Assembly: GCA_963840095.1 (NCBI GenBank) | Contig: CAWIXN010000014.1 | Coordinates: forward strand, 310,001-374,000 | DNA length: 64,000 nt | Direction of reading: 5' to 3' | DNA from: DATBGO01 sp963840095 | Lineage (GTDB): Bacteria; Actinomycetota; Actinomycetes; Streptosporangiales; Streptosporangiaceae | Part shown: positions 24,838 to 32,536 of the stretch, piece by piece | How the letters are laid out: every line of letters begins with the position of its first letter | Numbering within the stretch: position 1 is the stretch's first letter | Program-made: the position numbers and the translations under genes | The notes under the pieces: generated by a model | The model's database searches: none | Told to the model about the DNA's origin: nothing | What the model saw: the letters and a program-made list of their open reading frames with translations, nothing else

Positions 24838-25035
24838 GCCGGGCGCACCGGGGCCGCGCATCGAGGGCCCCAGCTGGAATGGCGTCCAGGCGACGCCGAA
24901 GACCTCCCGTTCTCCGACGGCGAGTTCGGCCATCTCGCCGACAGCTCCGCCGTGGACTGGGAGTACCTCATCATCACCGCCCGATCATCACCGCCCGATC
25001 ATCACCGCCCGATCATCACCGCCCGCAAGCGCTGA
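24838..25035 (+). pseudogene. Remnant of a class I SAM methyltransferase
   Basis: A frame ending at TGA 25033-25035 reads PQLEWRPGDAEDLPFSDGEF (from about 24868), the segment following the SAM motif in many methyltransferases, then jumps directly to DWEYLIITAR, a typical C-terminus. The upstream SAM-binding half and the middle are absent and there is no start codon, so this looks like an internally deleted relic. Four 14-bp repeats sit inside the C-terminal part. Confidence 0.65.
24970..25025 (+). repeat. 14-bp tandem repeat, four copies
   Basis: ATCATCACCGCCCG is repeated four times exactly. The three extra copies add 42 bases, so the relic frame is kept to its stop. Confidence 0.95.
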
Positions 25036-25231
25036 CCCGTTCTCTCCGCACTGCGGCGAACTGGTACTACCACCTCGGTACGCCGGTCCGGGCTACCTCG
25101 GCCGGGCCCGCCGCGCCGTCCAGGGCCGCCTTGCCAGCGGAGTTACCCTACTGGCAGGCGCGCCCGGCGCGCCGCCCCGCTGACCGGTGAGATCAGCGCA
25201 GCGGGGACCGGGCGACCCGAAGGGAGCAGCG

Positions 25232-26050
25232 ATGACGAGGCCGGGCACGGGTTTTCCCCGGTGGGCGATGGCGGACGAGGGGTGGGGCCGTAAGGCGGTG
25301 GACTTCTCCACCCTCAGCGAGCCGGGCAACTGCCGGGAGTACGTCGCTGTGCACCATCGGCTCGGCGTCGATGCCGGAGACCGGCTGCTCGACGTGGCTT
25401 GCGGGTCCGGGCTCGCGATCGAGCTGGCTCGCCTGCGCGGCGCTTCCTGCTCTGGTATCGATGCCTCGGCCAGGCTGGTCACGGTGGCCCGGGACCGGAA
25501 CCCGGAATGCGACATCAAGGTCGGGGACATGCACGCCCTGCCGTGGGAGGAGGCGTCGTTCGACGTCGTCACCAGCTTCCGGGGGATCTGGGGCACCACA
25601 CCCCAGGCGGTTGCCGAGATATACCGGGTCCTGAGCCCCGGCGGGCGCGTCGGGATAACGGTGTGGGGTCACCTGAAGGCATCCCCTGGAGCCTGGGCGC
25701 TAGCGCCGTTCCGCCTTGCTGCGGCGGAGAAGGTCGGCAACCAGGCTGTGATGGTGTCGCTGGGCCGGCCTGGTGCGGGTGAGGAGCTCCTCGAGTCCTA
25801 TGGATTTCTCGATGTTGAGCGCCTGGACGTTCCGTTCGCCTGGGAGTTCGCGGACCCGCAGCTGTACGCGCGTGCGCTGGCCGCTAGCGGCCCGGCCTAT
25901 GAGGCCATCCAGAACGTTGGCGAGGCGGAGTTCCATCGCGCGGCCGTCGAGCAGGCTCAGGGGCAGCTGCGGGATGGCTTGCCGCTCCGGGCCGAAATAA
26001 GCGTCGTGGGCTACCTGGCCCGCAAACCCGAAGGAGCGCAGCGCGCATGA
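25232..26050 (+). CDS. Class I SAM-dependent methyltransferase
   Basis: 272 residues from ATG 25232 with AAGGGAG upstream. SAM motif LLDVACGSGLAIELARLRGA, acidic SGIDASARL, IKVGDMHALPWEEASFDVVT and EIYRVLSPGGRVGITVWGH. This is a UbiE/Coq5-like small-molecule methyltransferase of unknown substrate. Its stop overlaps the ATG of the next gene (ATGA), so the two are cotranscribed. Confidence 0.92.
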   Translation: MTRPGTGFPRWAMADEGWGRKAVDFSTLSEPGNCREYVAVHHRLGVDAGDRLLDVACGSGLAIELARLRGASCSGIDASARLVTVARDRNPECDIKVGDMHALPWEEASFDVVTSFRGIWGTTPQAVAEIYRVLSPGGRVGITVWGHLKASPGAWALAPFRLAAAEKVGNQAVMVSLGRPGAGEELLESYGFLDVERLDVPFAWEFADPQLYARALAASGPAYEAIQNVGEAEFHRAAVEQAQGQLRDGLPLRAEISVVGYLARKPEGAQRA

Positions 26051-26634
26051 CGGGCAGCTTTCTCGACGAACCCCCGGTGTCCCCCCAGGTGCAGGCGCTG
26101 TACGACGAAGACCTGGCCGACGGCGGCTACGTGTGGAATGTGTCCCGGCTGTGGGCGCACCAGCCGGACACCCTGAGCCAGCTGTTCGGGCTGATGTCTG
26201 AGGCCTTCACGCCGAGCGGTTTGAACTTCCGCCAGCGCGGGATCTTGGTGACCGCCGCCGCCTCGATCCTCGGGGACTCGTACTGCTCGCTGGCGTGGGG
26301 CGGCAAGCTGGGCAAGGCGTCGGACGCCGCTGTAGCGGCGGGGGTTCTGAATGGCAGCGACACCGGGCTGACGGATCAAGAGAAGGCTATGGCGGACTGG
26401 GCCCGGAAGGTCGCCAGGGACCCGAACGCGACGACGCCCGCCGACATCCAGGCGCTCCGCGAATCCGGGCTCGATGACGGACAGATCTTCGCCATCACCG
26501 CCTTCGTGGCTCTTCGCCTGGCGTTCTCCACTATCAACGACTCCCTTGGCGCTCAGCCCGACGCGCAACTTGCCCTGTCTGTGCCCCAGGAGGTGCGCGA
26601 GGCCGTGACCTACGGCCGGCCGGTAGCTACCTGA
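26047..26634 (+). CDS. Carboxymuconolactone decarboxylase/AhpD-like family protein
   Basis: 195 residues, coupled to the preceding methyltransferase. An all-helical CMD fold is suggested by GYVWNVSRLWAHQPDTLSQL, LNFRQRGILVTAAASILGDS and YCSLAWGGKLGKASDAAVAA. The family often has a CxxC redox pair; here only one Cys (YCSLAW) is present at that site, so classic peroxidase-type disulfide chemistry is doubtful. Function unknown. Confidence 0.85.
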   Translation: MTGSFLDEPPVSPQVQALYDEDLADGGYVWNVSRLWAHQPDTLSQLFGLMSEAFTPSGLNFRQRGILVTAAASILGDSYCSLAWGGKLGKASDAAVAAGVLNGSDTGLTDQEKAMADWARKVARDPNATTPADIQALRESGLDDGQIFAITAFVALRLAFSTINDSLGAQPDAQLALSVPQEVREAVTYGRPVAT

Positions 26635-26862
26635 GCACCAGTGCGGTCCTGTCCGGCACTGCGCTATCCGTCTGGTGACCGCACGCCGGTTGGCCCGTTC
26701 TGAGCGGCAGCGGTTCCCTTGCGGCATCGTGCGGCCCGGGCGCAGAATGGTGGCGATGCGACCCTTCGGTTGACCCTGAAGCCTCAGCACCCGAGCCTGT
26801 TCGCGGGCGTACTCCGCCAGCGGGCATGTCGTTCTCCGCCACCGGGCAGATCGTGAGCCTGC

Positions 26863-26904
26863 GGCGGCGCGTGCGCCGCCTGGCCCATGGGGGCATTCGC
26901 CCCC
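26863..26904. terminator. Two adjacent GC-rich hairpins
   Basis: GGCGGCGC-GT-GCGCCGCC (26863-26880) and GGGGGC-ATTC-GCCCCC (26889-26904) lie in series 43 bases before the next start. They could end the upstream transcript or shape the 5' leader of the SnoaL-like gene. The rest of 26635-26862 shows no gene. Confidence 0.5.
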
Positions 26905-26946
26905 GATCCGGTCATTGTCAAGTGCTCAGCCTGAAGAAGGATGGTC

Positions 26947-27345
26947 ATGACCGATCGCAACGAGGCCCTGGTCCGCGAGGCGTACCAGGCCTATGGCCGT
27001 GGCGATGTGGCAGGGATGCTGGAGTTTGTTGATCCGGCGCTGGAGTGGACCTACCTCGATCCCGCCTTTGAGAACCCTGAGCCGCAGACGTGCCACGGCC
27101 GGGGCCAGCTGCAACGGGCCCTGGAACGTCAGGCCGGGCGGGGCGTGGCGGCACAGATCGAGGAGATCACCGCCCGCGGCGACAAGGTGATGGTGGTCAT
27201 CCGCATGCCCGGCGTCGACCGTTTGCGGGTCCGCCAGGCCGGGGATCGGAATTACCTCGTCCTGACCATTGACCAGCAGCGGATCACCGCAATGCGGGCT
27301 TGCCGGGACCGGGATGAGGCACGCCGCCTCGCGGGCATCACCTGA
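26947..27345 (+). CDS. SnoaL-like/NTF2-fold protein
   Basis: 132 residues from ATG 26947, with GAAGGATGG ending 5 bases upstream (ATG 26941 is also in frame). The opening LVREAYQAYGRGDVAGMLEF and the pattern DPALEWTYLDPAF are typical of NTF2-like proteins. The single-domain fold serves as enzyme or binding pocket in many pathways; no catalytic set could be assigned. Confidence 0.8.
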   Translation: MTDRNEALVREAYQAYGRGDVAGMLEFVDPALEWTYLDPAFENPEPQTCHGRGQLQRALERQAGRGVAAQIEEITARGDKVMVVIRMPGVDRLRVRQAGDRNYLVLTIDQQRITAMRACRDRDEARRLAGIT

Positions 27346-27540
27346 CCGCGCAACCCGCTACTGCCGGGCAGACTTTCTGGGTCAGCGCCCGAACAACGCA
27401 GCGCCGGATCGCCGAATCGGCGCTCAAGAACCGCCAGGTGCAAGCCCGAGCACGGCGCGCAGAGCCACCGACTGCGCCGAGGGCAGGCCGGTGCCTCCCC
27501 TTGCCGGTCGGATCTGATGGGTCGTCATGGCCTTCCGGAG

Positions 27541-27954
27541 TTAGGCCCGGGGCTCGATGTCGAGGTATCCGTCGTAGGCGCGGATCGTCACGAGGAAGTG
27601 ATGCAGGAAGCCCTCGAGCCCGGCTAGGCCGAAGGGGTGGGGCCATGGTTCGCAAAACCAGACCGGCGCGTCCCAGGAGAATTCGCCGGTGCCGTCAGCC
27701 ACCGTCAGGTTGACGCGGGCCAGCGCTCCCACAGTTTTCAGCCCGCCGATGTAGAACTCCTCGGTCAGGTCGTCGGACAGCTCAATTCCGGCCAGGGGCG
27801 CGAGTTCCGCACTCATCCGGGTTCGCAACGCGCCTGTGTCGAGCAGGCACTCCATGGGCGCATCGGCGAGTCCTTCCAGCGCGATGTCAACGACGGGCCG
27901 CGGGGTCAGCGCGCCGCCGCCCGCGGCCGGCAGCGCCCGGAACGCGAACCTCAT
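27541..27954 (-). CDS. Retropepsin-like aspartic protease family protein
   Basis: 137 residues. The aspartic protease signature CLLDTGALRTRMS is present near residue 37, with the flap-like FYIGGLKTVGALARV and a later hydrophobic strand. Single-domain retropepsin-like proteins act as dimers. Its start overlaps the stop of the upstream gene (ATGA), so the pair is one operon. Physiological target unknown. Confidence 0.8.
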   Translation of the reverse strand: MRFAFRALPAAGGGALTPRPVVDIALEGLADAPMECLLDTGALRTRMSAELAPLAGIELSDDLTEEFYIGGLKTVGALARVNLTVADGTGEFSWDAPVWFCEPWPHPFGLAGLEGFLHHFLVTIRAYDGYLDIEPRA

Positions 27955-28457
27955 TGCGGGGCCGCCCCGGTGACGGCCTGCCCGGAGTCCGGGACGCGGA
28001 ACATTGACTGCGCGCGCTGGCGGTGCTGGGCCAGCCAGGCCACGACTTCCTTGGCAGAGGGGGCGGCAACGAGCACCTCATCGCCGCGCACTGCCACCCA
28101 CAGGCCGATGAAAGGGCGTAGCGCCTCTACCAAAGACTCCGGCCGCCCGGCAGTGCCGGAAACCGCAGGCCGTGGCGGCGCGGCGGTTGAGGCAGGCGCC
28201 AGGTGGTGTCCCCCGGGGCTGGCCGCTCGCGCAGCGGTGAAGCCAAGACGGGTCAGGGCCCGGCGCGCCTGATGGGTTGTGAAGTCGGCGCGGTCGAGCC
28301 CGGTTACCAGGGCCAGGACCTGCTTGGGTGGCCAGCGCCGGCCGTTGATCACCACGAAGTGCTCCTGGATCGGCTCTGGAAGCTCTCCTTGGAGTGCTGC
28401 CTCCACGCTCCGAGAGTCCAGGTCATACCGGTGGCCGGAGACCGTCATAGCCGTCAT
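27951..28457 (-). CDS. Two-part protein with DUF5678-like C-terminus
   Basis: 168 residues. N-terminal 70 residues (YDLDSRSVEAALQGELPEPI, then VINGRRWPPKQVLALVTGL) look like a small winged or head domain with a conserved RWPPKQV. An alanine/proline linker follows, then GLWVAVRGDEVLVAAPSAKE, which resembles DUF5678. It is coupled with the retropepsin-like gene, so the two products may act together (inference). Confidence 0.7.
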   Translation of the reverse strand: MTAMTVSGHRYDLDSRSVEAALQGELPEPIQEHFVVINGRRWPPKQVLALVTGLDRADFTTHQARRALTRLGFTAARAASPGGHHLAPASTAAPPRPAVSGTAGRPESLVEALRPFIGLWVAVRGDEVLVAAPSAKEVVAWLAQHRQRAQSMFRVPDSGQAVTGAAPQ

Positions 28458-28540
28458 GGGTGTCTCCGATTCGTATTCTCCGCAGCATCTTCTCTGAATG
28501 TTCTCTCTACGGTAGGAGAATTGCTAGGTTCGCGCAACAC

Positions 28541-28676
28541 ACCAACGTAGGGCTGACGGCCACGACCGAAGCCGCACGCACTTCGTTGGCCGATCTGACC
28601 GGCATCAGCATCAGTACCGCCGAACGATGGTCCCAGTGGGCTAAGCGAGACTGGGCCGCCTACGTCGGCCGGCACC
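28541..28676 (+). pseudogene. C-terminal remnant of a tyrosine integrase
   Basis: A plus-strand frame reads SLADLTGISISTAERWSQWA and KRDWAAYVGRH, closely resembling the last 35 residues of actinobacterial phage-type integrases. No catalytic part (Arg-His-x-x-Arg/Tyr) remains upstream and there is no start. It lies in the gap between two minus-strand genes, which otherwise (28458-28765) holds no gene. Confidence 0.55.
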
Positions 28677-28765
28677 AGGCGGGAGCAGCACCTCGGGCGG
28701 GGGCCCGGCGGCCAGCAGTGCCGGTGAGGTGCGGTTACCGGGCCGTCTGCGGGTGGCGGGCTGGC

Positions 28766-30085
28766 TCATCCGGCGTCCTGGTGGGCCGTGTTGCGCCAGA
28801 GCACCGGAAAGCTGCCGTCGGCGAGTTCTTCGACGTGGTGAAGGCGCCATGCGATCGATGGCTGCCGCTGCGGCGGCGCGGCGTTCAGCAGGCTGGAGAG
28901 CATGGCCCGGGCCCGCAGCAGCACCATGGGGGACTGGGAACTGGACTCGATGAGATCGTCCAGGGCGATCTGCAGGTAGTCGTCCCAGGACGGCAGGGCC
29001 AGCACGACCCGGACGGTCCCGGTGTCATTTGCTACCTCGGCCACGTCCAGGTCGCGCGGTGCCAGGGGCAGCAGGAGGCTCTCGATGGTGTCCAGCACCT
29101 GGACGGCGGTGGCCGGATCGTTGACGGCTGGCGAGAGCGCTCGCAGGCCGATGTCGGCGAGGAGCCGGAAGGCGAACATCGGATCCTGGCCGAAGGTACG
29201 TTCTTGCCCGGTCACCAGTGCGCCAAGCACTGCTGCGTCGGTCACGTCGGCGCCGTGCAGGCTGGCGACCGGGGCGCCTTCCTGCAGCGTGTCGCCGATG
29301 CGGGCCCGGAACACGACCACGGCGGTGCCGTCGGCGGCGCAGAGCCGCCGGAGATCGAGCTGCTGCAGGATGGCCTGGTGGTGCGGCCAGGTGAGGATCC
29401 GGGTCAGCGGCGGGACCTGCGGGGCGGGCCGCCTATCGCCGGTGCGCGGGTGGCGGTAGAGGTCGTCGATTACTGCCCGGCCCTGGGCGGCGATGGCTGA
29501 CAGCGCCGGAGCGAGCTGGATGGAGGCGAAGGCCTTCACCAGCAGCGTGCGGATCAGGGCGAGCGCGGCGAGCACCGCGACCACCTCGACTATCGGTACC
29601 ACTACCGAGACCTTCGGATCGTTGCCGATGGCCAGCGCCGCGGTGACCGAGAACACCCATAGGCCAACGGCCAGGCCGAAGGTGCGCCACACGAGCGGGT
29701 CGTCGCGGAACAGGTTCAGCCGGGGTGACAGGCTGCTGAACGCCCATTGCGACACGAGGAAAAGCAGCGTGAAGATGATGCTGGCCAGCCCGAGGACGCC
29801 GAATCCGACTGCGACCAGCGTCTCAGTCACCCGGGCGCTTGCCACGCTGGTCTCGGTGGTGATCCGCGGCAAGACCAGCCCGAGCCCCAGCCCGGCCACC
29901 GCGCAGAGCAGCTGCACCAGGGCGGCCCGCATCCCGCGGCGCGGCCGGGCGAACCTCCCTACCACGATGGCCGGCCGCCACAATCGCCGCGGCTGCCGAG
30001 CCGCACAGGCTGGCACAAGCGCTGCCGGCAGTCGGCGCCGTGGATCATCCCGTGCGGTCCTGGTGAACTCGCCCGGAGGTTGCAA
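28766..30085 (-). CDS. DUF2254 membrane protein
   Basis: 439 residues. Four membrane spans near residues 53-75, 88-112, 131-153 and 161-185 are followed by a large soluble C-terminal domain (TRILTWPHHQAILQQLDLRR, FGQDPMFAFRLLADIGLRAL, SPAVNDPATAVQVLDTIESL) matching the DUF2254 pattern. The Met at residue 52 is an alternative start if the basic N-terminus is not translated. Function unknown; the soluble domain likely faces the cytoplasm. Confidence 0.88.
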   Translation of the reverse strand: MQPPGEFTRTARDDPRRRLPAALVPACAARQPRRLWRPAIVVGRFARPRRGMRAALVQLLCAVAGLGLGLVLPRITTETSVASARVTETLVAVGFGVLGLASIIFTLLFLVSQWAFSSLSPRLNLFRDDPLVWRTFGLAVGLWVFSVTAALAIGNDPKVSVVVPIVEVVAVLAALALIRTLLVKAFASIQLAPALSAIAAQGRAVIDDLYRHPRTGDRRPAPQVPPLTRILTWPHHQAILQQLDLRRLCAADGTAVVVFRARIGDTLQEGAPVASLHGADVTDAAVLGALVTGQERTFGQDPMFAFRLLADIGLRALSPAVNDPATAVQVLDTIESLLLPLAPRDLDVAEVANDTGTVRVVLALPSWDDYLQIALDDLIESSSQSPMVLLRARAMLSSLLNAAPPQRQPSIAWRLHHVEELADGSFPVLWRNTAHQDAG

Positions 30086-30338
30086 ACCGCTGGCGGAAAG
30101 CTTGCGGCGGACATGCGGCGCATGCTCTTATTCTCGCGATCTCCGGCCGAGAAGCTAAGGAGGCTCGCGCATGGGACGGATCCCAAGCGAGTTGGCCGTC
30201 TCCGGGCGGTTCCTGTATGTCCGCTAACTCGCCAGCGGCGAGAAAGTTGTTGGCGTCCGTCACAGCCGGAACTCCTACCACTGTCACGACAGCGTGCCAC
30301 CGCCCCGGCGGCCGTCGACGGCGTGAAGGAGACCCGAA

Positions 30339-30554
30339 ATGAAAACTATCGCCAAGGCCGCCTTCGGCGTGCAGGGATACGTCTGGCGGCAGGCGTACCC
30401 GGGCGACTATGTGTGCGTCACCCGGCCGAGCTCCATCGGTGATTGCTCGGCCGTCCCGGGCACGACGGACAACGATTACGGTATCGCCTACGACATGGTC
30501 TCGGGCCGCTGGTCCAATGAGGTTCCCATCGACTCTGACTGCGCCTCCTTCTAA
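30339..30554 (+). CDS. Small hypothetical protein
   Basis: 71 residues from ATG 30339 with AAGGAGACC 8 bases upstream. GVQGYVWRQAYPGDYVCVTR and DYGIAYDMVSGRW resemble part of small actinobacterial secreted proteins, but no signal peptide is present here, so it may be a truncated form or lie in the cytoplasm. Not recognised further. The 253 bases upstream hold nothing clear. Confidence 0.6.
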   Translation: MKTIAKAAFGVQGYVWRQAYPGDYVCVTRPSSIGDCSAVPGTTDNDYGIAYDMVSGRWSNEVPIDSDCASF

Positions 30555-30664
30555 GCCTCCGGTGGAATGCCGAACGGGAAGGGCACAGGAACGGAGCGGA
30601 AAAATGACCGGACTTGCCGGGCCCGGGCTGTTGCGCAACGAGCTGGCAGCCCTACCGTTGGCCC

Positions 30665-32185
30665 ATGCGTGACAGTGAGATCGTGGCCGCGATCGTCGCG
30701 GGCGATCCGGCGGGTCTGGCCGCCGCCTATGACCGCTACGGCGCGGCGCTGCACACCTACTGCCGCGCGCTGCTGGCCGAGCCCGCCGACGCCGCCGACG
30801 CTGTCCAGGACACCTACGTCATCGCCGCCGCCAAGCTGGCCGGGCTGCGTGATCCGGACCGGCTCAGGCCCTGGCTGTACGCCGTGGCCCGCAACGAGTG
30901 CAATCGCAGGCTCCGGGCCCGGGCCCGGACCACCGGCCTGGACGAGGCGGCTGAGATGACCGACACCGAGGCCGCGGCCGAGATGGGCACCGGGGCCAGG
31001 CGCGCCGAACTGCGCGACCTCGTCCGCGCAGCGATCGCCGGGCTGAACTCCGGCGACCGGGAGATCATCGAGCTGAACCTGCGGCACGAGCTTGACGGCG
31101 CCGATCTCGCTGATGCGCTCGGCGTCAGGCTGAACCAGGCGCACGCGCTCCAGTCGCGGGCGCGCGGCCAGCTGGAGCGCTCGCTTGGCGCGCTGCTGGT
31201 GGCCCGCTCCGGCCGGGAATCGTGCCCGGAACTCGGGGCACTGCTGGCCGGCTGGGACGGGCACCTGACCGTGCTGCTGCGCAAGCGCGTCAACCGGCAC
31301 GTGGAACAGTGCGAGGAGTGCGGAGCCCGGAAACGGCGCGAGCTCAGCCCGGCGATGCTGCTGAGCGTGCTCCCGCTGGCCGTGCTGCCGGCCGGGCTGC
31401 GCGAGCAGGTACTGCGGCTGGTCGCCGACAGCACTCCGGAGGCAGTCAGCTACCGGGCCGGGTTGATCCGGCGAGCCGGGCGGTTCGGCGCCGACGGGTT
31501 CCCGGTGCCGGTCGCGGCAGCGGGCCGCCGAAGGCGCGGCTCGCGGCCCCTGGCGGCGGCCGCGGCGGTGGCGGCCGCCGCGGCGCTGATCGTGACGGTC
31601 ATGACCGTGGCCTACCCGGTCCGGCACGTCGCCGCGACCACCGGACCTGGGCATCGAGGCAGTACGCCCTCGTCAGCGGGCGTCAGCCCCGCTGCGTCAG
31701 CGAGGGCCGCTGCTACGGCCGTCTCCCCGTCAGTCTCGCCGCCGGTTTCGCCATCGATCACCGGCACGCTGCCAGCTGTCGCCACGCCGGTCGGTTCGCG
31801 GCCAGTCAGTTCGCCGCCGGTCACCTCCTCGCCCGGGCCCGCACCCACGGGCACCAAGCCACGGCCGACCGGGTCGCCGACGCCCACGCCGGCGCCCGGG
31901 ACGCTGTCGGCGGCGCCTGCGGCGCTCACGCTGGTACCGATCGCGGTCGCGCCCGGGTACACCGGCACCTTCACCCTGTCCGCGGGCGGCGGCCCGGTGG
32001 CCGGGTTCACGATCGTCGCCGGCCCGGGGCTGCAAGTGACACCGGATAGCGGCTCGCTGACGGCGGGCCAGACCATGACCATTACCGTCAGCACCGTCGG
32101 AAACGGCCCCCCGTCCTTCGAAAGCCCGCTCACGGTCAATCCGGGTGCGGTGACCGTCGACGTGAGATACCCGCCGCGAGGCTAG
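30665..32185 (+). CDS. ECF-type sigma factor with fused zinc-binding, transmembrane and surface domains
   Basis: 506 residues from ATG 30665. Sigma region 2 (residues 1-85, DAVQDTYVIAAAKLAGLRDP, LRPWLYAVARNECNRRLRA) and region 4 (110-175, LNSGDREIIELNLRHEL, LADALGVRLNQAHALQSRAR) are followed by a segment with RHVEQCEECGARKRR, like the HxxxCxxC zinc motif of anti-sigma factors. A single membrane span (about 300-325) leads to a Ser/Thr/Pro-rich outer linker and a beta-rich end domain. Sigma and anti-sigma-like parts on one chain suggest a membrane-held sigma factor released or switched by an outside signal (inference). Confidence 0.88.
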   Translation: MRDSEIVAAIVAGDPAGLAAAYDRYGAALHTYCRALLAEPADAADAVQDTYVIAAAKLAGLRDPDRLRPWLYAVARNECNRRLRARARTTGLDEAAEMTDTEAAAEMGTGARRAELRDLVRAAIAGLNSGDREIIELNLRHELDGADLADALGVRLNQAHALQSRARGQLERSLGALLVARSGRESCPELGALLAGWDGHLTVLLRKRVNRHVEQCEECGARKRRELSPAMLLSVLPLAVLPAGLREQVLRLVADSTPEAVSYRAGLIRRAGRFGADGFPVPVAAAGRRRRGSRPLAAAAAVAAAAALIVTVMTVAYPVRHVAATTGPGHRGSTPSSAGVSPAASARAAATAVSPSVSPPVSPSITGTLPAVATPVGSRPVSSPPVTSSPGPAPTGTKPRPTGSPTPTPAPGTLSAAPAALTLVPIAVAPGYTGTFTLSAGGGPVAGFTIVAGPGLQVTPDSGSLTAGQTMTITVSTVGNGPPSFESPLTVNPGAVTVDVRYPPRG

Positions 32186-32536
32186 CCGGGCGGCGAGCCG
32201 CCGAAGGGCGCTCGGCACCGCGATCGGCGACCGGATCCGGATGCTCACCCATGTCGACCTCACCGCGGATATCGAGGCCGCACTTCGCGCCCGGCGCCGC
32301 GTGGCCGCCAGGCAGTCAGCTGCCTGAGGTGACGGCGCTGCTCACTGCAAATGAGGTGCTCACTGCAAATGATAGGAACAAATACAACTCCGATCTATCC
32401 GCTATGGGCTACTCTTCACGCAGTTGTCGTCGCGGACCGAATAACTCCCGCATCCGGCGGTTAGGCAGGTGCACCCGCGTTGGGCGGAACGGCGCCCGTA
32501 GTGCCTGGTGCGTCAGGTACGCATGGGGGCTGCAAG
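32186..32536. other. Intergenic stretch, possible relic of a coding C-terminus
   Basis: A plus-strand frame ending at about 32326 reads ALGTAIGDRIRMLTHVDLTA and DIEAALRARRRVAARQSAA, protein-like but with no proper start, so at most a relic. Further on, GCTCACTGCAAATGA occurs twice (about 32339-32371). The rest holds the leader of the next gene. Confidence 0.4.

Noticed and set aside
24671..25183. 170-codon plus-strand frame after AIM24
   Set aside because: Different frame from the methyltransferase relic and composed of Ser/Pro/Arg-rich sequence.
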